Source: Endozoicomonas sp965232255
GTDB lineage: Bacteria; Pseudomonadota; Gammaproteobacteria; Pseudomonadales; Endozoicomonadaceae
Length of the DNA: 64,000 nucleotides
Direction: 5' to 3'
Assembly: GCA_965232255.1 (NCBI GenBank)
Contig: OZ246962.1
Coordinates: 1,488,001 to 1,552,000 of the forward strand
Below, one piece after another: positions 1 to 8,868 of this stretch (its first letter is position 1; each line of letters starts with the position of its first letter). The notes beneath the pieces were generated by a model. It ran no database searches and was not told where the DNA came from. It saw only the letters and a list, made by a program, of their open reading frames with translations. The translations under genes and the position numbers were made by a program.

Positions 1-1443
1 AAACTGTTCCCGGAAATCACCATTAAAAGTGCTCCGGTGCGCAAGCGTTTTATCAAGATGCTGCGAAAAAACATTCGCGCTATTGTCCGGCGCGTGGATG
101 AGGATATTGATGTTTCGGGCGTGTGGGATCATATCGAAGTGACTACCAGTCATGATGATGAAATTCTGACGGCACAGGTCGGTGACCTGCTTAGTCATAT
201 TCCCGGCATTGCCTATTGGTTGCAGGTGGCCAGTCATCCGCTGGTGGACATGGACGATATTCTGGCCAAAGCACTGGCGGCACACTCTGCTGGATTGGTC
301 GGCAAAACATTCTGTGTGCGCTGTAACCGCACCGGTAAGCACAATTTTCAGTCCATTGATGTGGAGCGTTTTGTTGGCGGCGGCCTGAACCAGCAAACTG
401 AGGCGCGCGGCGTCAATTTGCAGCAGCCAGAAGTGACGGTGCGTATCGATATTCGTCACGATCGCTATTTCATGACGCAAAAACGTGGCGAAGGGCTGGG
501 GGGTTACCCGCTCGGTTCCCAGGAGCCAGTGCTGTCGTTGATTTCCGGTGGCTTTGACTCCACCGTTTCCAGTTTCCTGACCATGAAGCGCGGTATCCGC
601 ACTCATTTTTGCTTCTTTAACCTGGGCGGCCATGCCCATGAACTGGCGGTGAAAGAGGTGGCGTTTTACCTGTGGAACCGTTTTGGATCTTCCCATCGGG
701 TGAAGTTTGTTACTGTGCCTTTTGAGGGAGTGGTGGAAGAAATCCTGACCAAGGTGGATAACTCTCAGATGGGCGTTATCCTCAAGCGTATGATGCTGCG
801 GGCCGCGAGCAAAGTGGCTGAGGAAATGACAATGGCGGCCCTGGTTACCGGTGAGGCCATTGGCCAGGTTTCCAGCCAGACGCTGCCCAACCTGGCGGTG
901 ATCGATTCTGTGACCAACGCTCTGGTGCTCAGACCACTGATTACTATGGACAAGCAGGCGATTATTGATACTGCAGTGGCGATCGGGACCGAAGAGTTTG
1001 TGCGCAATATCCCTGAGTACTGCGCGGTGATTTCGAAAAACCCCACCACTCGGGCCAAAGAAGAGAAAGTTGCTGCTGAAGAAGAGCGATTTAACTTTGC
1101 TGTACTCGACCAGGCTATTGCCGAGCGTCGTATGGTTTCCATTCACGATATCATCGCCGATGACCTGACGCGCAAAGCAGTGGACGTGCTACATGATGTA
1201 CCGCCTGGTGACGTGATTGTCGATATTCGCCACCCCACCGAAGAGGAGATCAAACCATTCAGGATGCCCGGGCGTGAGGTGATGACTATTCCGTTCTATC
1301 AGTTGCGTACTCGCTTTCCGGAGCTGGACAAGCATCGCCAATACCTGCTCTACTGCGACCGGGGAGTAATGAGTCAGTTGCACGCCATGCACCTGCGCGA
1401 AGAGGGGTATGAGAATGTCGGCGTGTATAGCCCTGAAGCATAA
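1..1443 (+). CDS. thiI: tRNA 4-thiouridine sulfurtransferase ThiI (5' end outside window)
   Basis: ThiI adenylates U8 of tRNA and replaces it with sulfur; in enterobacteria it also helps sulfur transfer for thiamine synthesis. The frame is open from base 1 and begins KLFPEITIKS, the typical start of the family after about five residues, so the true start codon lies just upstream of the window; the internal GTG at 37 is not the start. Visible parts are an N-terminal THUMP region, the PP-loop SGGFDS at 544-561, the PEYC motif whose cysteine forms the catalytic disulfide, and a C-terminal rhodanese domain with its active-site Cys at 1354-1356 (LLYCDRG). The rhodanese domain marks the long form. 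folA follows after 21 bases. Identification is secure. Confidence 0.96.
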   Translation, partial: KLFPEITIKSAPVRKRFIKMLRKNIRAIVRRVDEDIDVSGVWDHIEVTTSHDDEILTAQVGDLLSHIPGIAYWLQVASHPLVDMDDILAKALAAHSAGLVGKTFCVRCNRTGKHNFQSIDVERFVGGGLNQQTEARGVNLQQPEVTVRIDIRHDRYFMTQKRGEGLGGYPLGSQEPVLSLISGGFDSTVSSFLTMKRGIRTHFCFFNLGGHAHELAVKEVAFYLWNRFGSSHRVKFVTVPFEGVVEEILTKVDNSQMGVILKRMMLRAASKVAEEMTMAALVTGEAIGQVSSQTLPNLAVIDSVTNALVLRPLITMDKQAIIDTAVAIGTEEFVRNIPEYCAVISKNPTTRAKEEKVAAEEERFNFAVLDQAIAERRMVSIHDIIADDLTRKAVDVLHDVPPGDVIVDIRHPTEEEIKPFRMPGREVMTIPFYQLRTRFPELDKHRQYLLYCDRGVMSQLHAMHLREEGYENVGVYSPEA

Positions 1444-1464
1444 TGACAACGGGAGTCAACACCG

Positions 1465-1959
1465 ATGAAACTGGCCGTGATTGCCGCCGTGGCAGATAAC
1501 AACGTCATCGGGATCAATAATAAAATGCCCTGGCACTTGCCTGATGACCTGCGCTATTTCAAGGCAATCACCATGGGCAAGGTCATTATCATGGGACGCA
1601 AGACCTTTGATTCGTTGGGTAGGGCGTTGCCGGATAGAATCAATATTGTGATTACCCGCAATAAGCACTGGCACCATGAAGGTGTCCATGTAGCCCACAC
1701 CCTGGCCGACGCATTGGTGTTGGCTGAAGAGCTGGGTGCTGGGGATGAGGTCATGGTTATCGGTGGTGAGCAGATTTACCGCCAGGCCATTGATCAGGCT
1801 GACCGAATCTACCTGACTCGAATCCACCAACGTTTTGACGGGAATGCTTTCTTTCCGGACATTAGCCCACAGCAGTGGCACGAAACCTCACGCCGGGACA
1901 TCGAACCGAGCGATGGTCAGCCGCTGGGTCACAGCTTTTTGGTGCTGGATCGGGCATAG
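1465..1959 (+). CDS. folA: Dihydrofolate reductase
   Basis: Reduces dihydrofolate to tetrahydrofolate with NADPH in the cytoplasm. The 164-residue length is normal for bacterial type I DHFR. The start MKLAVIAAVADNNVIG, the substrate-site MPWHLPDDL (catalytic Asp) and the NADPH-binding MGRKTFDSLG are all present, as is IGGEQIY near the C-terminus. The ATG at 1465 is preceded by a CGGGAG ribosome site. It lies 21 bases after thiI and is probably cotranscribed. An inverted repeat follows about 40 bases after the stop. Confidence 0.96.
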   Translation: MKLAVIAAVADNNVIGINNKMPWHLPDDLRYFKAITMGKVIIMGRKTFDSLGRALPDRINIVITRNKHWHHEGVHVAHTLADALVLAEELGAGDEVMVIGGEQIYRQAIDQADRIYLTRIHQRFDGNAFFPDISPQQWHETSRRDIEPSDGQPLGHSFLVLDRA

Positions 1960-1998
1960 CGTTTTGTCTTACTGGGTATTTCTCTTATGGAACCGGGC

Positions 1999-2025
1999 AG
2001 ACAAGATGCCATCGGTGTCTTGTCT
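1999..2025 (+). terminator. Inverted repeat after folA, possible terminator
   Basis: AGACAAGA (1999-2006) and TCTTGTCT (2018-2025) are perfect 8-base complementary arms around an 11-base loop, 40 bases past the folA stop. There is no clear T-run after it, so it could be a weak terminator, a Rho-entry hairpin or a binding site. Its position between folA and an unrelated gene supports termination. Confidence 0.4.
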
Positions 2026-2160
2026 ATAGTTATTCAAAGTACTCGTCATCACCCGCGATGCTTGGAAATGATTGATCGGCCCAGGTTGAAAATCGTTTCC
2101 CTTTAACGACGTGATTTGCCAATACCGGCCATGTTTCAGGGTTGCCTTAGGGATAGAGGA

Positions 2161-4773
2161 ATGCCCCGGATACCACCTGCTGATCAAGTTGTACGCCGCC
2201 ATTGTGCCAACTCCAGGGATATTGGCGCTGAGAAAAAAACGACAACCTCTGTCGTCAAAAAAGCCAATAGCATTGAAGCCAAATATTGGCACAACCGGCT
2301 AATCTCCTTTTGTCAGGAAAAAATTACCCGCTTCATCAATCCGCCGCCTGCCATTAAAACCTCCGAGCTGGTCGGCAATCTGACGCACCACAGCCGTGAA
2401 AAGGACCCACAAAAAGTCCTGCTGGCCTTGAAGCTTCACGCAGGTCGAGCTATTAAGTTGCATCAGTCTGCCAACGGTCGGCTTGGCTTCACCGATGGCA
2501 AGGTAGCCATCAATAACGCAACCATGGCCAATGTGGTTAAGTCCATCAAACGCAAGCCAGTATCAGTGGCGTACGAGTATTTGCGTAAAGGGGAGCAGTT
2601 GCCAGCGGGGTATCTGCATCAGGTGATGGTACCCTACATGATCAAAACTGTACGTCGGGCCATGCGCTACCAAAATGCGTCAGGATTGCCAATGAGCAGG
2701 CAGCAGTCTGATGGACGGTTGCATTTTGTGCGGAATCCGCAGCAGTATCTTATTGAGCTGCTTGAACGCTCAGGTATAGCCAATGAAAAAAGCATATCCC
2801 TGGAGCGGATACTGGCATTTAAACAACAGGTACGAAATAACCTGGTGTTGTCGATTGAAGAGCAACGACGACAGTTAAACCGGTTACCCTCAACAGACAG
2901 TCGGTCGCCAGCCGAGCGCCCTCAACTGCCAGAGCCAGACCAGACTGCCCATTTTATTGAGCAAGAAGACCGCAAACATATTGAAAAACTCACCTCCAGT
3001 AATCACTTCTTTACCAGGATTCGTTTCAGGGACTTAGGTAATAGTATTAAGCGAGCGGCGTTACGCAACAAGCGCAACCATATCGTAACTACGTTGGCTC
3101 TGCTGGCCAGCGCCGTTGTTACCGCAATTTTCCCGCCAGCCGGTATGGCCATTGGTATTGCTGTTGCGATCGGGTTGGCTATCGACGTCGCTTATGTCGC
3201 CTTTTGGTCCGTCAATAATTCGCTCTGGCATCGAGTGAGGTTAATGGCAGGGCTGAAAAAATTAAAAAAATACTCTGAGCTTGATTACACTGCCTTTGAT
3301 CAGGCTGGAGATAAAAAACGACAAGAACTGATTAATAAGCTGCGTCACCGCTGCCAGCATAAGACCTTCTCTCAGATATACGATGCTTATGCTGAGCTGG
3401 AAAAACTGGCCATCAAGCTGGAGCAAATGGCTCACGAGAACGGGCAGACTCTGCCTCAGACGATTGCCCTGGAAAAAGAACAGGCACTGTATCGCAAGCG
3501 TCGCAGAGAGTTAAAGGCAAACCTGTTCTTTTTTGACAAACTGATTGAGCAGGTTGCCATCAGTCGTACTGTTGTTGAGGGCCGTTATCGGTCTGACCTG
3601 AAACAGCTATGGCAGGAAAAATTCGCCGGCATGGACTCGACAGTTCGCACTCGCTTATTCAGCCAGGTCGCCAGCACTCTCGTGGTGACAGGACATCAGG
3701 TTAAAACACAAAAACCAAACTGGCTGCGAGATACCATTAAATTCCTCCCGAGACGTCAGTCGACTTTTGCCAGAGCTGGGGCAGAGCAACTTGTCCCGAT
3801 CAACGATAAAAAATCAAAGTTATTTAAAGCAGCGGGCACTGTTAAATCCGTGACCCAGGCCTCGGTTTATCGTTCAGTCAAACATACGATTTTTGATAAC
3901 CTGATCAAAATAGTGCGTATTATCAAAAGAAAAGCCACGATTACGATCAATGAGCCGTTCAGCAGCAAGCCGGGCATGGCGAATTTTCTGGTGTTTATTG
4001 CCTTTTTTTTCATAGAAATGGGGGTAGCCAGAGTCAATTCTCGCCAGAATCAGGCCAGGGCAGATGCCATAAAAGAGCAGAAAAAGAGCTACACCTGGCA
4101 ACTGTTTGGCAGGCGAGTCAGAACCGGCCGAGAAGAAGTGGGGACATTGCGCTCTCAGGCCAAAGACGACGTGGAACCGTTAGTTGATCATTTGCTGTCA
4201 TCCATAAAATCCATGGAAAAAATTGGCCAGACTCTGGTAGAGGCACGCCAGAGAAATGCCATGCTAGGGCGGGAAAACTTTGTCAGTATCAGTAATGAAG
4301 ACGCTGCACGACTCATCCTTACCCACTGCGCTTGGCAAGAATTGCTTGATAAGCAGATCAATGGTGCTTTCAGTCAGTTTCACGACGTTGTGCTGGATAA
4401 AGCCAGAGGCTGGCATCGCCAGCTTGGCGCTACACTGCTGGCTAACAGCAAACGGGTTCTTTTAGGGACCCCTGATCAACGTCGGCATAGCCCGCAACAG
4501 GATGCTGATACGCCTTCGACACTTATTTTGCAGCAAATCGATGATAGAGCTAGCGGTAGATTGATTCGGCGTTTTCGGCGCGGACAAATTCCCGACGGCA
4601 AAATGCTCATGGAAATCAGCGCCCTCAACGACCTTGATGAGTTGCAAGCCTTGCAACGCTGGCTTGATGTTGCTGTGGCAGAAGAAAGCTATCGTGACAG
4701 CAGGGCATCGCTGAAAAAGTTTCGTCGGTTTGTTAACTATTTGATTAATGGTTTTCATGCCTCCGGAGAATAA
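2161..4773 (+). CDS. Large protein of unknown function with hydrophobic segments and helical regions
   Basis: I do not recognise a family. The frame is open from a TTG at 2116, but the ATG at 2161 has an AGGGA site seven bases upstream (2149-2153), giving 870 residues; an ATG at 2131 is a third option. The protein is basic and rich in K, R and Q, with long predicted helical, coiled-coil-like stretches (for example around 3350-3550 and 4140-4300). A hydrophobic Ala/Val/Ile block at about 3088-3210 could span the membrane twice, and a second hydrophobic segment lies at about 3973-4035. There is no signal peptide at the N-terminus. The next gene, an exported DUF2057 protein, begins 74 bases later on the same strand, so the two may be cotranscribed. 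A membrane-associated or secreted-effector role is possible but is only inference. Confidence 0.75.
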   Translation: MPRIPPADQVVRRHCANSRDIGAEKKTTTSVVKKANSIEAKYWHNRLISFCQEKITRFINPPPAIKTSELVGNLTHHSREKDPQKVLLALKLHAGRAIKLHQSANGRLGFTDGKVAINNATMANVVKSIKRKPVSVAYEYLRKGEQLPAGYLHQVMVPYMIKTVRRAMRYQNASGLPMSRQQSDGRLHFVRNPQQYLIELLERSGIANEKSISLERILAFKQQVRNNLVLSIEEQRRQLNRLPSTDSRSPAERPQLPEPDQTAHFIEQEDRKHIEKLTSSNHFFTRIRFRDLGNSIKRAALRNKRNHIVTTLALLASAVVTAIFPPAGMAIGIAVAIGLAIDVAYVAFWSVNNSLWHRVRLMAGLKKLKKYSELDYTAFDQAGDKKRQELINKLRHRCQHKTFSQIYDAYAELEKLAIKLEQMAHENGQTLPQTIALEKEQALYRKRRRELKANLFFFDKLIEQVAISRTVVEGRYRSDLKQLWQEKFAGMDSTVRTRLFSQVASTLVVTGHQVKTQKPNWLRDTIKFLPRRQSTFARAGAEQLVPINDKKSKLFKAAGTVKSVTQASVYRSVKHTIFDNLIKIVRIIKRKATITINEPFSSKPGMANFLVFIAFFFIEMGVARVNSRQNQARADAIKEQKKSYTWQLFGRRVRTGREEVGTLRSQAKDDVEPLVDHLLSSIKSMEKIGQTLVEARQRNAMLGRENFVSISNEDAARLILTHCAWQELLDKQINGAFSQFHDVVLDKARGWHRQLGATLLANSKRVLLGTPDQRRHSPQQDADTPSTLILQQIDDRASGRLIRRFRRGQIPDGKMLMEISALNDLDELQALQRWLDVAVAEESYRDSRASLKKFRRFVNYLINGFHASGE

Positions 4774-4847
4774 AAAATCTGTTGACTGGCACCAGTAAGC
4801 GCGAATAATTGAGCAACAATCAAGAAGTTACAGGAAAGTACGGTCTT

Positions 4848-5534
4848 ATGTTTTTTCGTCGCTTGCTCAGTGCATTGATAGTATGCGCCCTACCTATACC
4901 CACTATTGCTGACAACACCCTGATACTGCCCACAACCACCAGACTACTGGTGATCGATGGTCAGGATGCCAGTGACCAGAGTCGTACCAGAGAGCTTACT
5001 CTTGATAATGGTCGCCATCAGGTAGTATTTCAGCTTAGAAGCCTGGTGCGGGATGGTTCCGAGTCGGATATGTTTACCTCCAGTCCTTACATCATGACTT
5101 TCGATCTGTCCGGAGACCAGACGTTCACCATCAAGGCGCCGACCCTGAGAAGCAGAAGAGATGCTGATACCCTGACCAGATCACCCGATACTCAGATCAC
5201 CCTGCTCAACCAGCAAGGTAAAAAAACACCGTTTGAGTTCGGCGTGTTAAACCGGCGCGGTCTGTTGATTGGTGGTGATATTGTCAGGGACGTTCAGGAA
5301 TTCAATCTGTCAGATAATCAAGCTGCCATGCGAACAGGCCGGGAGACGGCTCATGTTGCTGCTGGTAACAGTAATAAACAGGTGTTGTCATCCTCGCCGG
5401 TTTCTGCCAGGGCCAGCTCAACGGATCAGTCCACGAGTGAAAATATGCTCCAGTACTGGTATAACCAGGCGAACGAAGAAACCCGGGCACGTTTTCTCCG
5501 TTGGGCAGCACAACAGCAGTCGTCTGAAAGCTGA
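4848..5534 (+). CDS. DUF2057 (YccT/CsgI-like) exported protein
   Basis: The mature N-terminus reads NTLILPTTTRLLVIDGQD, followed by a LDNGRHQVVFQL stretch. This is the pattern of the DUF2057 family typified by E. coli YccT (CsgI), a periplasmic protein that holds back curli subunit assembly. The ATG at 4848 opens a good signal peptide (MFFRRLLSALIVCALPIPTIA) with an AGGAAAG site upstream; a TTG at 4809 would add 13 residues ahead of the signal and is less likely. The mature part has a Ser-rich linker and ends with an E/R-rich amphipathic helix (about 5450-5510). The curli link is known only for E. coli; no csg genes are seen here. Family assignment is fairly firm, function uncertain. Confidence 0.8.
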   Translation: MFFRRLLSALIVCALPIPTIADNTLILPTTTRLLVIDGQDASDQSRTRELTLDNGRHQVVFQLRSLVRDGSESDMFTSSPYIMTFDLSGDQTFTIKAPTLRSRRDADTLTRSPDTQITLLNQQGKKTPFEFGVLNRRGLLIGGDIVRDVQEFNLSDNQAAMRTGRETAHVAAGNSNKQVLSSSPVSARASSTDQSTSENMLQYWYNQANEETRARFLRWAAQQQSSES

Positions 5535-5557
5535 CTCTTGCGGGTGGTGTTGGCGCA

Positions 5558-6907
5558 TCACCCATTGATAATATTTTTTACCAGCACCTTTGATTGCCGT
5601 TCTGGATCATATTTTACCTTGATCTCCTCTGGCAGAGCGTCGTAAGCAATCTCAGTAAATTGTCGTTCAATAAACCAATGAGTTGCCTGTGTGGTCATAG
5701 CGTAGATTTTGTTGATCTGCTGCTCTCTGGCCAAAGCTTCAATATGCCTCAGCAAAAGGTCGCCCCGACAAGCGTTGCGATATTGAGCGTGCACCACTAG
5801 ACAGGCCAATTCGGCGCTCCCGGTATTGTGTTCAACGCAGGGGTGCAAGGCGGCACAGCCGATGATCATGCCATCAAGTAACACGACGATGAATAAATCT
5901 ATCTCGCGCTCCAGCTCGTTCCTGGCTCGGTGACGCAGGATGTTTTGCTCTTCAAACGGACGAATCAGCTCAAGTATCCCTCCGACGTCGTCAATGGTGG
6001 CAGTTCGTACCTGTTCATAATGATCCTTGCTGATCAGTGTGCCAACACCATCGCGGGTAAATAGCTCCAGCAATAGTGAGCCGTCGATTTGATAGCTGAT
6101 GATCTGTGTCCGCTCCACATTATCTGAACAGGCTTTTATTGCAGACGACAATAGTCGTTTTGATTCGCCACGCAGAGAGTTAATGATTTTGCTGCCCTCG
6201 TGGGGCGAGAGACGATTGATTCGCTGGCCTTGTTTGTTATTAATCCCTTGTTGTTCGCTGTATAAAACCAGTTTTTGTGCTTCCAGGCTGATGGCAGCGC
6301 TGGTGGCAACATCGACCACTTCCATATTAAAAATCTCTCCCGTAGGTGACTGGCCTAGGCAGGAGAGCAATATCACATAGCCGCTATCCAGCAGGTGATT
6401 GATAGCTGTGGCATCCACCTTGCGTACTGCACCGGTGTATTGAAAATCTATCCCATCAAGCACACCAAGGGGTCTGGCGGTGACAAAATTACCGCTAACC
6501 ACACGAATACAGGCACCGTGCATCGGCGAACTGCTCAGTCCTATGGACAGCCTTGACTCGATCAGTGCTCTCATATTACCAACAGCATCCTTGATGCACT
6601 CCAGACTCCGTTTATCAGTGATGCGTCGTTCATGGTGAAAAGTGGCTGGAATATTTCGCTCTTGCAGGTGGTTATCAACCTGCGGACGGGCACCGTGCAC
6701 CAGCACCACACGCACGCCCAGGCTACTCATCAAGGCGATATCGCTGATGATATTCACCAGATTGCTGTGTGCGAGTGTCTCGCCGCTGAGCATGATAACG
6801 AAGGTTTTGCCCCGATGAGCATGAATATACGGCGATGACTGACGAAAAAAAGTGACGTAATTTTTCGCCCTTTCTGCTTTATTTGCTGGGAGGTCGTCGT
6901 TGTTCAC
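5558..6907 (-). CDS. argA: Amino-acid N-acetyltransferase (N-acetylglutamate synthase) ArgA
   Basis: Catalyses the first arginine-biosynthesis step, acetyl-CoA plus glutamate to N-acetylglutamate. An N-terminal amino-acid-kinase-like domain opens with SPYIHAHRGKTFVIML and carries LVHGARPQVD, which normally serves arginine feedback. A C-terminal GNAT domain holds AELACLVVHAQYRNACRGD, the acetyl-CoA loop. The frame is open to a TTG at 6952, but GTG at 6907 with GGAAG upstream fits the usual family start better and gives about 449 residues. The gene stands alone on the minus strand, convergent with the DUF2057 gene (24 bases between stops). No clear ARG box was seen upstream. Other arginine genes here (argE, argC) are unlinked. 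Confidence 0.93.
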   Translation of the reverse strand: MNNDDLPANKAERAKNYVTFFRQSSPYIHAHRGKTFVIMLSGETLAHSNLVNIISDIALMSSLGVRVVLVHGARPQVDNHLQERNIPATFHHERRITDKRSLECIKDAVGNMRALIESRLSIGLSSSPMHGACIRVVSGNFVTARPLGVLDGIDFQYTGAVRKVDATAINHLLDSGYVILLSCLGQSPTGEIFNMEVVDVATSAAISLEAQKLVLYSEQQGINNKQGQRINRLSPHEGSKIINSLRGESKRLLSSAIKACSDNVERTQIISYQIDGSLLLELFTRDGVGTLISKDHYEQVRTATIDDVGGILELIRPFEEQNILRHRARNELEREIDLFIVVLLDGMIIGCAALHPCVEHNTGSAELACLVVHAQYRNACRGDLLLRHIEALAREQQINKIYAMTTQATHWFIERQFTEIAYDALPEEIKVKYDPERQSKVLVKNIING

Positions 6908-7078
6908 ATGGCTTCCGATTATGCTGAAGATTCTTCGGCCATAGACTAGCAAAATCGTCGTAAACCTTAGGTCTTGCTCCCGGCAGGTGCAATCGAGCGG
7001 CGAATGTCATGAACAAAACCGATCAACTGCGGTCAAACGGTCGGTCATTAATCGAATTAAGCAGGAGTGGTGTTCGTT

Positions 7079-7615
7079 ATGGATCGTTTGAGTGCACAAG
7101 CCGGCTGTCCGGGCAATCATCCAATAACTGTCAGGTTAGGGAGCAACCATTGTTCGGCACGTTCAGGTCCTTTTGTGGTCCATGAAGTAGTGGTTTTGGA
7201 TGAAGAGGCCAATGAATACAAACCCGTGTGTCCCGCCAGCCTGTTTGACGGCGCTTCGGGTAGTTCATCATGTGGTGCTCGTTTGCCAGACAGGACAGTC
7301 AGTGCTTCTCAAGCCTCAGAAAGTGCTTTTCAAGCCCATGAAAGTGCTCCTCAAGCCCCAGAGATATTGATCGACCAGAATAGGATGAATCTGGTCGGGC
7401 TGAGTTCAACAGAAGGGTTTCGAAACGATATTGAAGAGGCGATTTTGTCAGCCATCTATGGTATTTTGCACCCACCGCTGCTGCCGAACGTGGCTGCCAG
7501 TGCATCCAGGGCGACGGTAGCGCCACAGGCTGCAAATGACCAGGTAGCTGCAAATGACCAAGTAAACCTCACTGAGTCCGGGCTAATGGAAGCCCAGGTC
7601 GAACAAAAGCCGTAG
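7079..7615 (+). CDS. Hypothetical protein with short internal repeats
   Basis: About 178 residues from the ATG at 7079 (AGGAG at 7063-7067); in-frame GTG codons at 7067 and 7070 are alternatives. No signal peptide, membrane segment or known domain is visible. The middle contains three tandem heptapeptides of the form SA[S/F/P]QA[S/H/P]E, and the C-terminal part contains a doubled AANDQV hexapeptide, each matched by a DNA-level direct repeat. The N-terminal half has several Cys residues. It is divergent from argA and convergent with argE. A real but lineage-specific gene is the best reading. Confidence 0.55.
   Translation: MDRLSAQAGCPGNHPITVRLGSNHCSARSGPFVVHEVVVLDEEANEYKPVCPASLFDGASGSSSCGARLPDRTVSASQASESAFQAHESAPQAPEILIDQNRMNLVGLSSTEGFRNDIEEAILSAIYGILHPPLLPNVAASASRATVAPQAANDQVAANDQVNLTESGLMEAQVEQKP
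7301..7363 (+). repeat. Three tandem 21-bp repeats inside the hypothetical gene
   Basis: Units at 7301-7321, 7322-7342 and 7343-7363 share the pattern AGTGCTnCTCAAGCCnnnGA with a few substitutions and keep the reading frame, so each adds one heptapeptide. A second, 18-bp pair lies at 7531-7566. Such in-frame repeats can change copy number by slippage. Confidence 0.8.
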
Positions 7616-7627
7616 AAGTGATGAAAA

Positions 7628-8809
7628 TCAAGCTTTCCCACACTCTGAACGGTGTGCTTCTTGAGGCGTCAGACAGTACTGGCGGATCAACGCCTGCAAG
7701 ATATTGATCATAGGCCTGATCCGTCCGTGATCAAGGTACTCGTCGGGTTGGTGAGCTTGGTCGATATTGCCAGGTCCAAGCACAACAGTGTCCATGCCCA
7801 ACTGGCTGAAAAATGGTGCTTCTGTGGCAAAGGCCACGCTCTCGGCGCTGTGTCCGGTCAATTGTTCGCAAGTAGTAACCAGTTCTGATGGCGTATGAGC
7901 GGCAAAAGCCTCTATGGAGGGCATGATTGATTCCAGCGATATGCGCACTTGGTCGGTGTTGGCGATGGGTTCCAGTCGCTGACGTATTTGCTGACGTATG
8001 TGCTCGCTATCCATGCCTGGCAGCATGCGAATGTCGAAATCCAGCTGACACTGTCCGCAGATGCGGTTGGGATTATCACCGCCGTGGATGCAGCCCAGAT
8101 TCAGGGTTGGCACCGGGACGGTAAAACCTGGATTCTGGTAGCGGGCACCCAGCTCACTGCGAAACTGCATCAGCTCGCTGATCACCTTATAAGCGCTTTC
8201 CATAGCGTTGCGACCCAGGGATGGATCGCTGGAGTGACCGGATTGACCGAGAATCTGAATGCGCTCCATCATGATGCCCTTGTGCATGGCAACCGGGCGC
8301 ATGCCGGTTGGCTCGCCGATCAGGGCAAAACGGGCTTTGGGTTGACCCAGTGTAGCCAACGCCCTGGCACCGTTCATAGATGATTCTTCGTCAGCGGTGG
8401 CCAAAATAATCAGCGGCGCTTGCAGTGGTGTGTCCAAAAATGCCTGGACCGCCTCCAGGATCAGGGCAAAGAAGCCTTTCATATCACAGACCCCCAAGCC
8501 GTAAAACCGGTTATCACGCTCCTGCAATGTGAAAGGATCACTACGCCAAAGACCCTCGTTGCAGGGCACAGTGTCGGTATGCCCGGCCAGCACCAGTCCA
8601 CCCGGACCTTGGCCCAGGGTGGCAATCAGGTTGGCCTTGTGAGGATTGCCGGGCAGGGAATGGACTTCGCAGGTAAAGCCAAGCGCCTCAAACCAGCTAG
8701 CCAGCTCGTGAATCACCGGCAGGTTGCTCATATCCAGCTCGGCAATGGTAGAGCTGACCGAGGGCGTTTCGATCAGTCGGGTCAGGGCATGGGCAAATGA
8801 AGGAACCAT
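7628..8809 (-). CDS. argE: Acetylornithine deacetylase ArgE
   Basis: Hydrolyses N-acetylornithine to ornithine, the linear route of arginine synthesis. The 393-residue M20-family protein has the metal-site motifs AGHTDTVP (His, catalytic Asp), GLGVCDMKG (bridging Asp) and TADEESSMNGAR (catalytic Glu and ligand), and the dimerisation domain between them (LGQSGHSSDPS). The ATG is at 8809. It ends 13 bases from the stop of the convergent repeat-protein gene. ArgE is the reaction partner of ArgA and ArgC elsewhere in the window. Confidence 0.95.
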   Translation of the reverse strand: MVPSFAHALTRLIETPSVSSTIAELDMSNLPVIHELASWFEALGFTCEVHSLPGNPHKANLIATLGQGPGGLVLAGHTDTVPCNEGLWRSDPFTLQERDNRFYGLGVCDMKGFFALILEAVQAFLDTPLQAPLIILATADEESSMNGARALATLGQPKARFALIGEPTGMRPVAMHKGIMMERIQILGQSGHSSDPSLGRNAMESAYKVISELMQFRSELGARYQNPGFTVPVPTLNLGCIHGGDNPNRICGQCQLDFDIRMLPGMDSEHIRQQIRQRLEPIANTDQVRISLESIMPSIEAFAAHTPSELVTTCEQLTGHSAESVAFATEAPFFSQLGMDTVVLGPGNIDQAHQPDEYLDHGRIRPMINILQALIRQYCLTPQEAHRSECGKA

Positions 8810-8868
8810 GTTTATCTCGTTTGCAGTTTGTTTGGCGCCAGCTATTGTGCCGTGCCCAGGGGCGCACG

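Noticed and set aside
2111..2302. 63-residue plus-strand frame near the start of the 870-residue gene
   Set aside because: It overlaps the larger gene in another frame and has no own ribosome site or family match.
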